Assembly: GCA_013361525.1 (NCBI GenBank)
Contig: JABFXY010000006.1
Coordinates: forward strand, 124,001 to 188,000
DNA: 64,000 nt
Source of the DNA: Polyangiaceae bacterium
GTDB lineage: Bacteria; Myxococcota_A; Polyangia; Polyangiales; Polyangiaceae
Direction of reading: 5' to 3'
The position numbers were made by a program, and so were the translations under genes. Under the pieces are notes generated by a model that saw only the letters and a program-made list of their open reading frames with translations, was not told the origin of the DNA and made no database searches. Positions 52,623 to 61,781 of the stretch are shown here, piece by piece (position 1 is the stretch's first letter; every line of letters starts with the position of its first letter).

Positions 52623-53950
52623 GCGCGGGGCTCCTCGAAGAGAACGCCATGCAAAACCGACACGGCCTTGGAGACGTCCGCGTCGCGCACCACCAGCGAG
52701 AGGTTGATGGCACCAAAGGCGTGGCTGATCATCTCGACGTTCACGCCGGCCTTGGCAATTGCGCCGAGGACCTCCGCGCCGAGACCGGGCCGCTCCGCGA
52801 GGTGGCGACCGACAACGACCAGGATGCTTCGCCCCGCCTCGATGCGAACGTCGCCGATGGCGCGAAGATCCGCCGCGGCGCGCTCGAGCTTCACCCGATC
52901 GTTCGCGGTGATCGAGATCGACACCTCCGAGGTCGTGACCATATCGACCTCGACGCCGTGTCGCGTGCAGGCCTCGAAGACGCGACCGAGAAAGCCGACC
53001 TCGCCGAACATCCGCGTCGACGAAAGCGTGAGGACGAGCTGCCCTTCTTTGTAGGCGATGCTCGTGACCGGCGCGGGGTTCGGCGGAACCTCTTCGCGAA
53101 TGACCGTGCCCGGGTGATCCGGCCGGTTGGTGTTGAGGACGCGAACTGGAATCTTCGCGGCCATCGCCGGAAGGAGCGTCGCGGGGTGGAGCACGCGGCT
53201 ACCGAAGTACGCGAGCTCCGCCGCCTCCTCGAAGCGCATGTCGGGGATGTTGCGCGCGGAGCGAACGACGCTGGGATCTGCGGTCATGACGCCGTCGGTG
53301 TCGCTCCAGATTTGCACCTCGCTCGCGCCGATCGCCGCGGCGACGAGCGTCGCGGTCAGATCGCTTCCATTGCGGCCGACCGTCGTGATGTCGCCCTCTT
53401 CGGTCTTGCCGACGAAGCCGGTGACGATCGGAACGCGCCCTTGCGGAAGCGCGTCGATGGCCGCCTTCATGCGCTGCTCGTAGCCGGCAATCGGTCGGGC
53501 GCGCCCGAACGCGCCGTCGGTGACGAAGCCGAGATCCCACACATCGTGAGCGGCGGCGTCGAGACCGGAGCGGCGGAAGAAGTCGGCGATGACCCGCGTG
53601 CTCCATCGCTCGCCGAAGCTCGACACGTAATCGAGGCTTCGCGGCGACAGCTCCCGGACGAGGTGAACGCCGCGAAGCAGCGAGCGGAGATCGTCGAACA
53701 TCGTCTCGAGCAACCCGTCGTCACAGCCGAGCTGGCGGCCGATATCGCGCTGCTTTGCGATGACCGTCTCGGCGTCGAGCCGACCCGCCGCCGCTTCGCG
53801 CGCGGCCTTCACCAGCGCGTCGGTGATCCCCTTGTGCGCCGAGGAAACGACGAGGGGCTTCTGGTCGAGCCTCGAACGGACGATTCCGAGGACCTTTTCG
53901 ATCTGTGCCCGGTCGGCGACCGAGCTCCCGCCGAACTTCATGACGATCAT
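52619..53950 (-). CDS. lysC: Aspartate kinase (monofunctional, with ACT domains)
   Basis: A 443-residue kinase. N-terminal catalytic domain: [57 protein letters not shown] and [14 protein letters not shown]-terminal ACT region (about 300-443): [37 protein letters not shown] and [20 protein letters not shown], the regulatory Lys/Thr-binding fold. It phosphorylates aspartate at the head of Lys, Thr, Met and diaminopimelate synthesis. Finding it overlapping a rhamnose-type aldolase gene is odd. I prefer the ATG at 53950 (MIVMKFGG) to the one at 53968. Confidence 0.88.
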   Translation of the reverse strand: MIVMKFGGSSVADRAQIEKVLGIVRSRLDQKPLVVSSAHKGITDALVKAAREAAAGRLDAETVIAKQRDIGRQLGCDDGLLETMFDDLRSLLRGVHLVRELSPRSLDYVSSFGERWSTRVIADFFRRSGLDAAAHDVWDLGFVTDGAFGRARPIAGYEQRMKAAIDALPQGRVPIVTGFVGKTEEGDITTVGRNGSDLTATLVAAAIGASEVQIWSDTDGVMTADPSVVRSARNIPDMRFEEAAELAYFGSRVLHPATLLPAMAAKIPVRVLNTNRPDHPGTVIREEVPPNPAPVTSIAYKEGQLVLTLSSTRMFGEVGFLGRVFEACTRHGVEVDMVTTSEVSISITANDRVKLERAAADLRAIGDVRIEAGRSILVVVGRHLAERPGLGAEVLGAIAKAGVNVEMISHAFGAINLSLVVRDADVSKAVSVLHGVLFEEPRA

Positions 53951-54008
53951 GTGCGCTGGTCCGCGCATTTACCATCGCTGGTGCGGGGATGGCTTCGAGA
54001 TCGGTCGC

Positions 54009-55124
54009 TCAGGGAACGGGCGCGGCTTCACGAACCATCGTGCGAAACGGCTGGGTCCAGGCGATCTCGCCGCGGGAATCGACGATTCGAGCGCGCACCC
54101 ACTCCTCGTCACCGCGCATCCGATACACGGCTCCCTCCCCGGCCGCGTTGGATGCGCTCAACACCGTCGAGCCGGGGCCGATGAACTCGACGCGCGCCAT
54201 CGGGTCTGCCGGGCGGATGGTGATGGTCCGCTCGGCGACGGCGATCCGGGTCAGCTCCGCCCCGCTGGACGCGTAAAATTGGCCGGCGCGAATGGCGTTG
54301 CAGACGCCGTCGCGGGTGACCTTGTCGGGCGTCGAGGCAAAGGTCGCAATCCACGCGCGGCCGGGACGCGCTGGTTTCGCCGTCGGGTTGGTCGCGAAAT
54401 GGTGCGAGTCGTCGACGGCGACACCGAACACGTCGGCTCCACGCGACAGCATCGAGGCCCAGAGCTCCTCGTGCGACGGGCGCCCGTCGACCCCGGCGCT
54501 GTAGACATACGGGTGACCGCTCCAGATCTCGAGGAGCGTCGTGGCGCGCGCGCCCCAGAGGTCGTCGAGGTCCAGCGCGCGGTCGAAGTTCGGGTGATTG
54601 ACGAGCGCAATCGCCCCCTGCTCCTCGATCTTTTCGAGCGCGAACGTGAGCGCCAGCGACTTGGTGTCGAAGGTGCCGCCGCCGATCTTGCGCCGGTGGC
54701 ATATCGCATTCACGTGCACCGGCTTGCCCGCGCCGGTCATGGTGATCTCTTCGCCGGGAAGGATCGCGAAGGTCGGCCGCTCGAGGTGCGCGTACGAAGC
54801 CGGGTCGATGCGGCGATTGTGATCCGTCAATGCGACGAACGCGTATCCGTGGTCGCGGTACCAGCGGTACACGTCGGCAGGCGGAACGTCGCCGTCACTC
54901 TCGGCGGAGTGGGCGTGCAGGTTGCCCTTGTGGAAAGCGTCGATGTCGATGCGGTCGACGAAGACCCGCTCTCGCAACGTGGGCAAGACGGCGGGCTTGG
55001 GCTCGGGCTCGCCGAGACCGGTAATGGCGAATGCCGCCCAGGCGCTCGCGCAGACCGAAAGGCCAACGGCGGTCGCGCTCCCCACCCGCCGCAACGAAGC
55101 CCGAAGCGACCTCCGAATGGTCAT
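54009..55124 (-). CDS. PHP-domain protein of the CehA/McbA type, exported
   Basis: A 371-residue protein with an N-terminal signal or anchor (hydrophobic about 15-38). The PHP-type metal site is readable: GNLHAHSAESDGD, FVALTDHNR, LPGEEIT, LVNHPNFD and DDSHHF. CehA/McbA-like proteins hydrolyse phosphoesters or carbamates outside the cytoplasm; the substrate here is unknown. Minus strand, separated from the aspartate kinase by about 60 bases and from the divergent VWA-FHA gene by about 100 bases. Confidence 0.8.
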   Translation of the reverse strand: MTIRRSLRASLRRVGSATAVGLSVCASAWAAFAITGLGEPEPKPAVLPTLRERVFVDRIDIDAFHKGNLHAHSAESDGDVPPADVYRWYRDHGYAFVALTDHNRRIDPASYAHLERPTFAILPGEEITMTGAGKPVHVNAICHRRKIGGGTFDTKSLALTFALEKIEEQGAIALVNHPNFDRALDLDDLWGARATTLLEIWSGHPYVYSAGVDGRPSHEELWASMLSRGADVFGVAVDDSHHFATNPTAKPARPGRAWIATFASTPDKVTRDGVCNAIRAGQFYASSGAELTRIAVAERTITIRPADPMARVEFIGPGSTVLSASNAAGEGAVYRMRGDEEWVRARIVDSRGEIAWTQPFRTMVREAAPVP

Positions 55125-55223
55125 CGGTGAATCCAATGTAGAACGCGCGAGGTGGCCGGGAAAGTTTCGGCGCGCGTCGAGCACCGAAAGAGCGGTTGTT
55201 GAAGCGCGTACTACACTTCGACG

Positions 55224-56852
55224 ATGCCGAATCCTGCGCCGGCGTGTTTGACGGTTACCGCCCAACCCATCTGGGCCCGTGTGCCCGCCGGTCCCGCGAC
55301 GATTCCGGTCGTCGTCGAGCTGACGGCCGAGGACGTGGCTTTGGAGCAGCGCCGAGCCGCCCTGGCGCTGTGCCTCGTGCTCGACGTCTCCGGATCGATG
55401 GCCGGCCCCCCGCTGGAGCACGTCGTGCGGTCGGTGGAGCGCATCCTCGGCTTGCTGCGTGACGAGGATCAGGTCGCGGTCGTCGCCTTTTCGACGCGGG
55501 CGACCCTGGTCTCCAAGATGTCCGCGCTCGACGCCGCGACGCGCCGCGCGATCGCCAGCCGGGTCGCGCGGCTCGGAGCAGACGACCGGACCAACATCGA
55601 GGCAGGGCTGCTTCTCGCTGCGCAGCAGATCCCGAGCGCGCGTGACGATCTGAAGACGGCCATCGTTTTGTTATCGGACGGAGAGCCGAATGAGGGCGCC
55701 GCCACCACCGCGGCTCTCGCAGCGGTCGCCGAGGCCATTCGCCCGAAAGCGTCGATTTCGACCCTCGGTTATGGCGTCCGCCACGACGAGCGCGTCCTCC
55801 TCGCCATCGCCGAAGCGGGCGGCGGCGCCTATCGATTCATCGCGGATCCAGGCACCTGCCAGCTCGAGCTCGCGCAAGCGGTCGGCACGCAAGGCGACAT
55901 CGCGGTCGACGGGATCGAGCTGGTGCTGGTGCCCGAGCCGGGCGTCGAAATTCAGCGCGTCATTGGAGCGCCGGCGCCGCGGTTTTCGCAGGACGGCCTC
56001 CTCGTCTCGGTGCCCGATCTGGCCGCGAGAACATCGCGAGCGCTGGTCGTCGAGACCCGCGCACGCCTCGACGTCGAGCGTTTGGGCGGCAAGCTCTTGA
56101 CCGTCCGCGCGCGTCACCGACAAGCCGGCTTCGTCGAACAACGAATGGTCGAGGCGACGGCGCACATCGATATCGGCGGAAACAAGCCTGCGCCGCACGA
56201 GCAGGCCTTTGCGACGGCCCTCCTCGTCCGTGCCGACGCGGTTCGGGCGGAGGCACGCGGGCTCGCCGATCGCGGGCAATTCGATGGCGCGGCGGCCATT
56301 CTCCGCCGCTTCATGGAAGAGATCGAAGCCGCGCCTGGCTACGTCGCTGCCGATGGCTCGGCCCTGTCGGAGGCTTGGGAGCAGCTCCTCGACGAAGCCA
56401 TGGCGATGGAGCGAAGGCCGTCGCGCGAAGCCCTCAGCGCGCTGAAGGCAGGCGCCGCGACCAGGGCGCTCTCGATGACCGACGGCATCCGCGCTTCATC
56501 CAAGCCGCTCGGCCGAACCGCGAACCACATGACCCTCGCGCTCGGTGGTCCGAAAGCCGGCTCGGCTTGTCTGCTCGTCGTCCGCGGCCCCAACGCGGGA
56601 ACGCGACACGCGCTCGGCCTTCAAAATACCATCGGGCGAACGTCCTCCGCCGACATTCCCATCGCGAGCTCCCACGTGTCTCGCCGGCACGCCGACATCT
56701 TCGTCCTTCAGGGCGACTACTTCCTGGCGGATCTCGGCAGCACCAACGTGACCAAGGTGAACGACAAGCGCCTCGGGACGCAGCCCCATATGTTGAAACA
56801 CGGCGACAAGGTCGTCATCGGGGACGTCCACTTGGTATTCGAGCGCGCTTGA
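55224..56852 (+). CDS. VWA-domain protein with C-terminal FHA domain
   Basis: A 542-residue protein, apparently cytoplasmic. VWA domain (about 45-215) with the metal-ion-dependent adhesion site LDVSGSMAG (D-x-S-x-S) and a later Thr and Asp position (TNIEAG, LSDGEPNEG). Middle helical region (about 315-410). FHA domain (about 450-540): IGRTSSADIPIASSHVSRRHADI and DLGSTNVTKVNDKRL, which would bind phosphothreonine. The combination suggests it reads Ser/Thr kinase output, and several kinase genes are nearby. It ends 7 bases before the convergent radical-SAM operon. Confidence 0.85.
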   Translation: MPNPAPACLTVTAQPIWARVPAGPATIPVVVELTAEDVALEQRRAALALCLVLDVSGSMAGPPLEHVVRSVERILGLLRDEDQVAVVAFSTRATLVSKMSALDAATRRAIASRVARLGADDRTNIEAGLLLAAQQIPSARDDLKTAIVLLSDGEPNEGAATTAALAAVAEAIRPKASISTLGYGVRHDERVLLAIAEAGGGAYRFIADPGTCQLELAQAVGTQGDIAVDGIELVLVPEPGVEIQRVIGAPAPRFSQDGLLVSVPDLAARTSRALVVETRARLDVERLGGKLLTVRARHRQAGFVEQRMVEATAHIDIGGNKPAPHEQAFATALLVRADAVRAEARGLADRGQFDGAAAILRRFMEEIEAAPGYVAADGSALSEAWEQLLDEAMAMERRPSREALSALKAGAATRALSMTDGIRASSKPLGRTANHMTLALGGPKAGSACLLVVRGPNAGTRHALGLQNTIGRTSSADIPIASSHVSRRHADIFVLQGDYFLADLGSTNVTKVNDKRLGTQPHMLKHGDKVVIGDVHLVFERA

Positions 56853-56859
56853 TGGAGCG

Positions 56860-59148
56860 TCAGCGCGGCTCGGACTGCAGAACCTTCAGCCGCTTCGTCC
56901 GCTTCGGCTCGTTTTGCGGCTCCGCCGACGCTTGTTTCAGCTCCGCTCGAGCGGGCTCGTTCGCGGCTTTATCGCGGTAAGGCACGTAATAGACCTCTTC
57001 GAACACGGCGGTGACGAAGCGCTCGCCATCCCACTCGGCGCGACACAAGCGTTGACCGCCATCTGAAGCGACGGGCGCAACGACCACGCCGCCCGCGCGA
57101 AGGACGGCGCCGAGCGCTTGGGGAACGCCGTCTGGGAACGCGAAGCCGGCGACAACCGCATCGAATCGCCCTTCCGCGAGCTCCACCGCGCGCTCGAGCA
57201 ACGCCGGCGAAAGTCCGTCACCGCTCAAGACGATAACCTCCTCGGGAACGAGCGTTGTCGCCGTTTCCGCGAGCTTGGGATCGACCTCGACCGTCACGAC
57301 CTTGCCGGTCGAGCCGACGACCTCCGCGAGGATCGCTGCGCCGTAGCCGGTGCCTCCGCCGAGGTCGAGCACGCGCGCCCCTGCGCCGATACCCGCGAGC
57401 GTGAAAGAACGCGCATAGGCGTGCATCGCGCTCACGGTGGCGAGCCCCGACGCATCGAGGCCGATCGCAACGTCGTACCCGCTCTCGGTCACCTGATCGA
57501 TCGGCACGAAGCGTTCGCGCGGCACCTTCACGAGCGCCTTTCCAATCTCGGAATCGGCGAACGCAGCCCGCGCCCCGGCGTCCGGGAACACCCGCTCGGC
57601 GATGCGCGGCAAGAGCGATGCGCGTAGATCGCGACAGAGCGTGAGCGTGTCGTCGTCCAGCGCGAGCTCGTCGCGCGCGGCTTTGCCTTTACCGAGGTAG
57701 CGCTTCCACGCGTAATACCGTCCCGCGTAGTGCAATCGATAACGCGGTGAGAGGTTTTCGACCTGCTCGTCGATGGCCCGCTCGAAGTAATCGCGCGCAC
57801 TGCCTCCCAGGACGTAGTTGTCGCGAATGCCTCGCAAGACCGGTGCGAGCAGCTCGTGCGAAAGCTGTGTGCGGCGGCGGTAATCCAGGTCACCCGACGG
57901 GTCGACCCACTCCGCGAGGAACTCCTGGTCGCCGTCTTTCCACCACTCGGCGCGATGAAACCGCGTGCCGAATCGCTCTTCCCAGGCGGAGCGCTCGTCG
58001 TCGATCGGCGAACCTGGGTACAACCGAAAGGGATCCACCGACAGAAACCCCGTGGTGCCCGCGGGGTCGAGGAACAGATCGCGCAAGTACGCGGCGCTCG
58101 TTCGCAGCGTCGCTTCCGTCTCGCCGGGGTGGCCGACGATGACGTTGGCGCCCCAGGGGACGTCCTTTTCTCGCGCGCGGGCGGCGATGTACTTCATTCG
58201 ATCGAGGTAGTCTTCGAGACGGCCGGCTTTGCGGATCGTCGCGAGGTGTTTCGGATCGCCGGACTCGAGCCCGAAGCCGAGCGAGCAATTCGCGCCGCCG
58301 AAGAGGTCGAGATCCTCGTCGTCGATCATGTCGACGCGCACGAGGAGCCAGAACTTCCGCGCGGGGATCGCCTTCGCCGGCAAACGCTGGAGAAACTCGC
58401 GACGCCACTTCTTGCGCATGCCGAAGAGCGCGTCCGCGAAGTAGACCGTCATCCCGGTGAGGTCGAAGAACGCGTGGGCTCGGTCGAGCTCGTCGAGCGC
58501 GCGATCGACGCTGTAGGCGCGCCAGCTCACCTCGCGCTTCGCCCGCTCCATACAAAACGCGCAATCGAAGGGGCACCCGCGCGATAGATAAACCTGCACC
58601 TGCGAGGCAATCCGCTTCGCAATGGGACGATAACGATTCAGAAAGGACCAATCGGTCGGCGGCAGCTCTTCGAGATCTTCAATCGGATCCGAGCCGAGGA
58701 TTTGATTGCGCAGCGGCGCGCCGCCCTTCACCGATTCGACGATCTTCACGAGCGGTCGCTCGCCTTCGCCGACGACCGCGACGTCGAACGGCGAGCCGTC
58801 GTAGACGAAATCGGTGGGCCGCGCGCTCGTGTGGTAGCCGCCGGCGCACAAGACCGCGTCCGGGCAGATCGTGCGCGCGACCTGCGCGACGGCTTCGATC
58901 TTCAGAAAGTCGAAGGACGAATAACAAGAGAAGCCGATGACGTCGTAACCCTTGCCGTCGGGGCCACCGAAGACGCGCGACAGATCCACCGGACCGAATG
59001 CGCGCTCGGCGTAGAGGTCGATGATTTCGACGTGCGCGCCCGTGCGCTCGCGCACGTAGGTCGCCATCGTGACGAGCTGCGGGCAGCCGAAGTTTCCGGC
59101 AGCAGCGCCGTCGGTTCCGGGCCAAATGAGGAGGACGCGCGGGGTCAC
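56860..59148 (-). CDS. B12-binding radical SAM enzyme fused to a PCMT-like methyltransferase domain
   Basis: A 762-residue three-part enzyme. N-terminal cobalamin-binding domain (about 1-140, CAGGYHTSARPTDFV, VAVVGEGERP). Radical SAM core with the 4Fe-4S ligands Cys192, Cys196 and Cys199 (CPFDCAFC), GFGLESGDPK and NVIVGHPGET. C-terminal domain (about 545-745) like protein-L-isoaspartate methyltransferase: VPRERFVPIDQV, then VLDLGGGTGYGAAILAEVVG. It could carry out radical methylation and a second SAM-dependent step on one substrate. GTG 59148 is chosen for the GTGA overlap with the small lipoprotein gene; a longer frame reaches 59208. Last gene of the operon. Confidence 0.86.
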   Translation of the reverse strand: MTPRVLLIWPGTDGAAAGNFGCPQLVTMATYVRERTGAHVEIIDLYAERAFGPVDLSRVFGGPDGKGYDVIGFSCYSSFDFLKIEAVAQVARTICPDAVLCAGGYHTSARPTDFVYDGSPFDVAVVGEGERPLVKIVESVKGGAPLRNQILGSDPIEDLEELPPTDWSFLNRYRPIAKRIASQVQVYLSRGCPFDCAFCMERAKREVSWRAYSVDRALDELDRAHAFFDLTGMTVYFADALFGMRKKWRREFLQRLPAKAIPARKFWLLVRVDMIDDEDLDLFGGANCSLGFGLESGDPKHLATIRKAGRLEDYLDRMKYIAARAREKDVPWGANVIVGHPGETEATLRTSAAYLRDLFLDPAGTTGFLSVDPFRLYPGSPIDDERSAWEERFGTRFHRAEWWKDGDQEFLAEWVDPSGDLDYRRRTQLSHELLAPVLRGIRDNYVLGGSARDYFERAIDEQVENLSPRYRLHYAGRYYAWKRYLGKGKAARDELALDDDTLTLCRDLRASLLPRIAERVFPDAGARAAFADSEIGKALVKVPRERFVPIDQVTESGYDVAIGLDASGLATVSAMHAYARSFTLAGIGAGARVLDLGGGTGYGAAILAEVVGSTGKVVTVEVDPKLAETATTLVPEEVIVLSGDGLSPALLERAVELAEGRFDAVVAGFAFPDGVPQALGAVLRAGGVVVAPVASDGGQRLCRAEWDGERFVTAVFEEVYYVPYRDKAANEPARAELKQASAEPQNEPKRTKRLKVLQSEPR

Positions 59149-59537
59149 GGCTTCTTCGGCGGGCTGAGGCAGGGCCGGGGGAAAGGTTTCGGTGCCTCCG
59201 AAAGGCACGGGGCCGGCGGGGGGATCGGAGCCGCCAGGCGCGAAGAGGTGCTGGCCGAAGGCGCGGCGGACTTGTCCGCACTCGCGGATGCGGTGTTCGG
59301 GGCCGAGGCCGACGGGGGCGGCTCTTTCGGCATCTCGACCGTGAGGCAGGGCAAAGGCGCGCTCTCGCTCGCGGTCGCCGTCACCGTCGACGTTGCCGCG
59401 GACCCTGCCGGGGCACTGGCGGTGCCGCCGTCGGCTTCACCGCCGCACGCGACGAGGCTCGCCATCGCGGTCGCGAGGAGCACGTTTCGCCGCGCGAGGA
59501 TCGCCTCGCGGTCGAGATCGTCGTCGTCATCCTTCAT
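59145..59537 (-). CDS. Small Pro/Cys lipoprotein with repeated PCL motifs, candidate radical-SAM substrate
   Basis: A 130-residue protein. An acidic leader (MKDDDDDLDREAILARRN) precedes a hydrophobic stretch and lipobox SLVAC (Cys31), with ARRNVLL resembling a twin-arginine motif. The rest is a low-complexity Ala/Ser/Thr/Pro chain with three further Cys, each in a P-x-P-C-L-[ST] context: PLPCLTVEMPK (Cys64), PAPCLSEAPK (Cys111) and PRPCLSPPK (Cys123, near the C-terminus). No globular domain. Encoded between two radical-SAM enzymes with 4-base overlaps on both sides, so it is a strong candidate for a modified peptide or lipopeptide; the modification is inferred. Confidence 0.7.
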   Translation of the reverse strand: MKDDDDDLDREAILARRNVLLATAMASLVACGGEADGGTASAPAGSAATSTVTATASESAPLPCLTVEMPKEPPPSASAPNTASASADKSAAPSASTSSRLAAPIPPPAPCLSEAPKPFPRPCLSPPKKP

Positions 59538-60637
59538 CGAGCGGCGCCTTCTGCGGAGCGTCGCGCGAGCCGTGTCGCCGGGACGAACCCCGCGATGCCC
59601 TTTCGCGCCGCGCGCAACTTGTCGCCGAAGACGTCGTCGACGTGTTGCGCGACGAAGGGATCGAGCCCGCGCTCGCCGAACACCGAGTGCGCCGCCGCGC
59701 CGCACCCGCCGAGGCAGCTCGATTTGTACGGGCAAGGCGCGCAGAACTCCGGTGTCACGTCGCGGTAGTGCATCACGCTCGGCGCCGTCACGAGCTCGGC
59801 GAATGAGGCTTTCTTCGCGTCGCCGACGACGTCGGTGTGGAGCGTGCAGTTGCGCAGCTCCCCGCGCGGCCCGAGCGCGAACTCCTGCATTTCGGTGCCG
59901 ATGGGGCAGCCGCCGAAATTCACGTGGGGAAACTCGGCGTGGTCCACGACGCATTGGGGCACCGGCATCGTCACTTGCAGGCGCATGCCGGCTTCACCGA
60001 AGGGGCTCGCTTGGCGCAGCGCCTCCAGCAACTCGGAGCGCGTCGGCAAGAGCTCCGCCACCTGCTCCGACGCATAACCCGCCGGCGAATAGCGGGAGAG
60101 CGCGACGTCGGTCGCGCCGAGCGACTTCCACAGCGACAAGATCTCCCCGACGACGCGCGCGTTCTTCCTCGTGATGACGATGCAGCCGGTGACCGGCACG
60201 CCGAACTTGGTGAGCGCCCGAATGCCTGCGAGTGTCGGCTCGAAGCAGTCTTTGCCGACGTGCTCCTCGTGGAGCTCCTTGTTCGGCCCATTGAGGGTTA
60301 CCTGGACGAACAGCGGATTGTACGGAGCGAGCCGCTCGGCGTGCGCTTCGGTGACGATGCCGCCGTTGGAGATGATCAGCGCCCGCTTGCCGTGCTTTTG
60401 GATGACGGCGAGGACGTCGAAGATTTCGGGGCGCGCGAACGGCTCGCCGCCGGTGAGCGTCACGTGGTCGAACTCGACCTCGGTGAGGGCGCGGTCGACG
60501 AGACCGAGCAGCTCTTCCCGCGGGAGGGAGCCGATCGTCGACGGCTCGTCTCGCCAATCGTTGTAACAATAGCCGCACTTCTGGTTGCAGAAGGCGGTGA
60601 GCTCGATGGCGAGGGAATAGCGTTTGGGGCGGCTCAC
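59534..60637 (-). CDS. Radical SAM/SPASM-domain enzyme
   Basis: A 367-residue radical SAM protein. The cluster motif CNQKCGYC (Cys17, Cys21, Cys24) is close to the N-terminus, followed by LTGGEPFARPE and VTLNGPNKELHEEHVG. The C-terminal region has SPASM-like Cys ligands (GGCPIGTEMQ, RNCTL, FCAPCPYKSSCLGGCGAA), which hold auxiliary Fe-S clusters in peptide-modifying enzymes such as AlbA, PqqE and anSME. GTG 60637 is chosen; it lies 13 bases after the SRPBCC stop. Overlaps the small lipoprotein gene by 4 bases, so that protein is the obvious substrate candidate. Confidence 0.88.
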   Translation of the reverse strand: MSRPKRYSLAIELTAFCNQKCGYCYNDWRDEPSTIGSLPREELLGLVDRALTEVEFDHVTLTGGEPFARPEIFDVLAVIQKHGKRALIISNGGIVTEAHAERLAPYNPLFVQVTLNGPNKELHEEHVGKDCFEPTLAGIRALTKFGVPVTGCIVITRKNARVVGEILSLWKSLGATDVALSRYSPAGYASEQVAELLPTRSELLEALRQASPFGEAGMRLQVTMPVPQCVVDHAEFPHVNFGGCPIGTEMQEFALGPRGELRNCTLHTDVVGDAKKASFAELVTAPSVMHYRDVTPEFCAPCPYKSSCLGGCGAAAHSVFGERGLDPFVAQHVDDVFGDKLRAARKGIAGFVPATRLARRSAEGAAR

Positions 60638-60650
60638 GCGCCGGAGCGTA

Positions 60651-61175
60651 TCAGCTTTGCGCGGAAAGAAGCTTCTCCACGCCGCGCGCGATTTCGACGA
60701 GGTTCGTCTGCACCGAGCCGACGATGATCTTCTCGCCGGTCTCGGCGACCGTCTTTTGAAGAAGGCGCGGCACACCCGGCACCTTCGCGGCGTCGATCGT
60801 GAGGTCACCGCGCAGCTCGAGCCGCGTTCCGCCGTCGACCGCGACGTAGCGGTTCCTCCCCCCGCTGGTCACCGCGCCGGGAAACGCATGCACCTCGGTG
60901 CGCCAGCTGACGGTGAAGTCGCGCTCGTGCCAGGTCGCGAAGTCGGTCCATCGCAACATCGATTCTTTGAGCACGCTTCGGACGACCTTGGGGATATCGC
61001 CGCCGCCGACCCATTCGTTCACGAAGTCGACCTCGTCACCCCGGTCGGTGCGGGAGATCACGCGAATGTCCTGGATGTTGGGCAGATGCGGAATCAGATC
61101 ACCCAGGCGGTCGCGGTAGGTCGTGAAGACGAGCGGGCGCTCGAATGGCAGGAACACGTCGGCCTGGATGCGCAT
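60651..61175 (-). CDS. SRPBCC/START-like (coenzyme Q-binding or aromatase-type) protein
   Basis: A 174-residue protein with the hydrophobic-cavity fold of the SRPBCC/START family: an initial strand (MRIQADVFLPFERPLVFTTY), RDRLGDLIPHLPNI, VDFVNEWVG, and a long C-terminal helix (KTVAETGEKIIVGSVQTNLVEIARGVEKLL). Such proteins bind lipids, polyketides or quinones. First gene of the radical-SAM operon (13 bases to the next gene); it might bind a lipid or cofactor for the pathway. The DedA gene 12 bases upstream may also be part of the same transcript. Confidence 0.75.
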   Translation of the reverse strand: MRIQADVFLPFERPLVFTTYRDRLGDLIPHLPNIQDIRVISRTDRGDEVDFVNEWVGGGDIPKVVRSVLKESMLRWTDFATWHERDFTVSWRTEVHAFPGAVTSGGRNRYVAVDGGTRLELRGDLTIDAAKVPGVPRLLQKTVAETGEKIIVGSVQTNLVEIARGVEKLLSAQS

Positions 61176-61187
61176 GGCCCGCGCAAA

Positions 61188-61781
61188 CTAGGTCACCGGG
61201 CGTGATTCCGCTACGGGCGCGTCCTGTCGCGCTTTTCGCCGCATGAAATGGCGCGCGACGAGGGCCAAGAGCACCCCGACGACGAGGCTCGCGAGCGCGA
61301 TCTCTTCGACCTGCGACGCGCGTCCCAGCGCTTGCGAGAGGCTCGCGCCGAGCGCCCAGCCGAGGCCCGAGAACGCGACCGACCACAGGACCGCGCCGAT
61401 CCCGTTCAACACCGCGAATCGCTTCCAGTGGTACCCGGTCGCGCCCAGCATCAGCGGGGTCACCGTCCGGAAGCCGTAGAGGAAGCGAAACCCCAGCACG
61501 AAGGCGCTTCCGTAGTGCGTGAGCCACGCGCGCATTCGGGTCGCCCGCGCTGCCCACTCCGCGCGACGTTCCAGAAAACTTCGGCCGCCGCGCCGGCCGA
61601 CGACGAACCAGAGCTGATCGCCTGCGAGGCTCCCGGCGCCCGCCGAGAGCATGACCAGCGGGAGCGAGAGAAGTCCGCGGTGCGCGAGGGCCGCCGCGAT
61701 GATCAACATCGTCTCACCCTCGAAGAACGTGCCGACGAAGAGCGCGAGATAACCCCATTTCGCGATGAGCTCCTCCAGCAC
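61188..61781 (-). CDS. DedA-family membrane protein
   Basis: A 197-residue integral membrane protein with about five hydrophobic segments. DedA signatures: FVGTFFEGETMLIIAAALA, LAGDQLWFVVGRRGG and FVLGFRFLYGFRTVTPLMLGATG. DedA proteins are implicated in undecaprenyl-phosphate or phospholipid flipping and in proton-linked homeostasis. GTG 61781 gives the expected start VLEELIAKWGYLALF. It lies 12 bases upstream of the SRPBCC gene on the same strand. Confidence 0.85.
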   Translation of the reverse strand: MLEELIAKWGYLALFVGTFFEGETMLIIAAALAHRGLLSLPLVMLSAGAGSLAGDQLWFVVGRRGGRSFLERRAEWAARATRMRAWLTHYGSAFVLGFRFLYGFRTVTPLMLGATGYHWKRFAVLNGIGAVLWSVAFSGLGWALGASLSQALGRASQVEEIALASLVVGVLLALVARHFMRRKARQDAPVAESRPVT

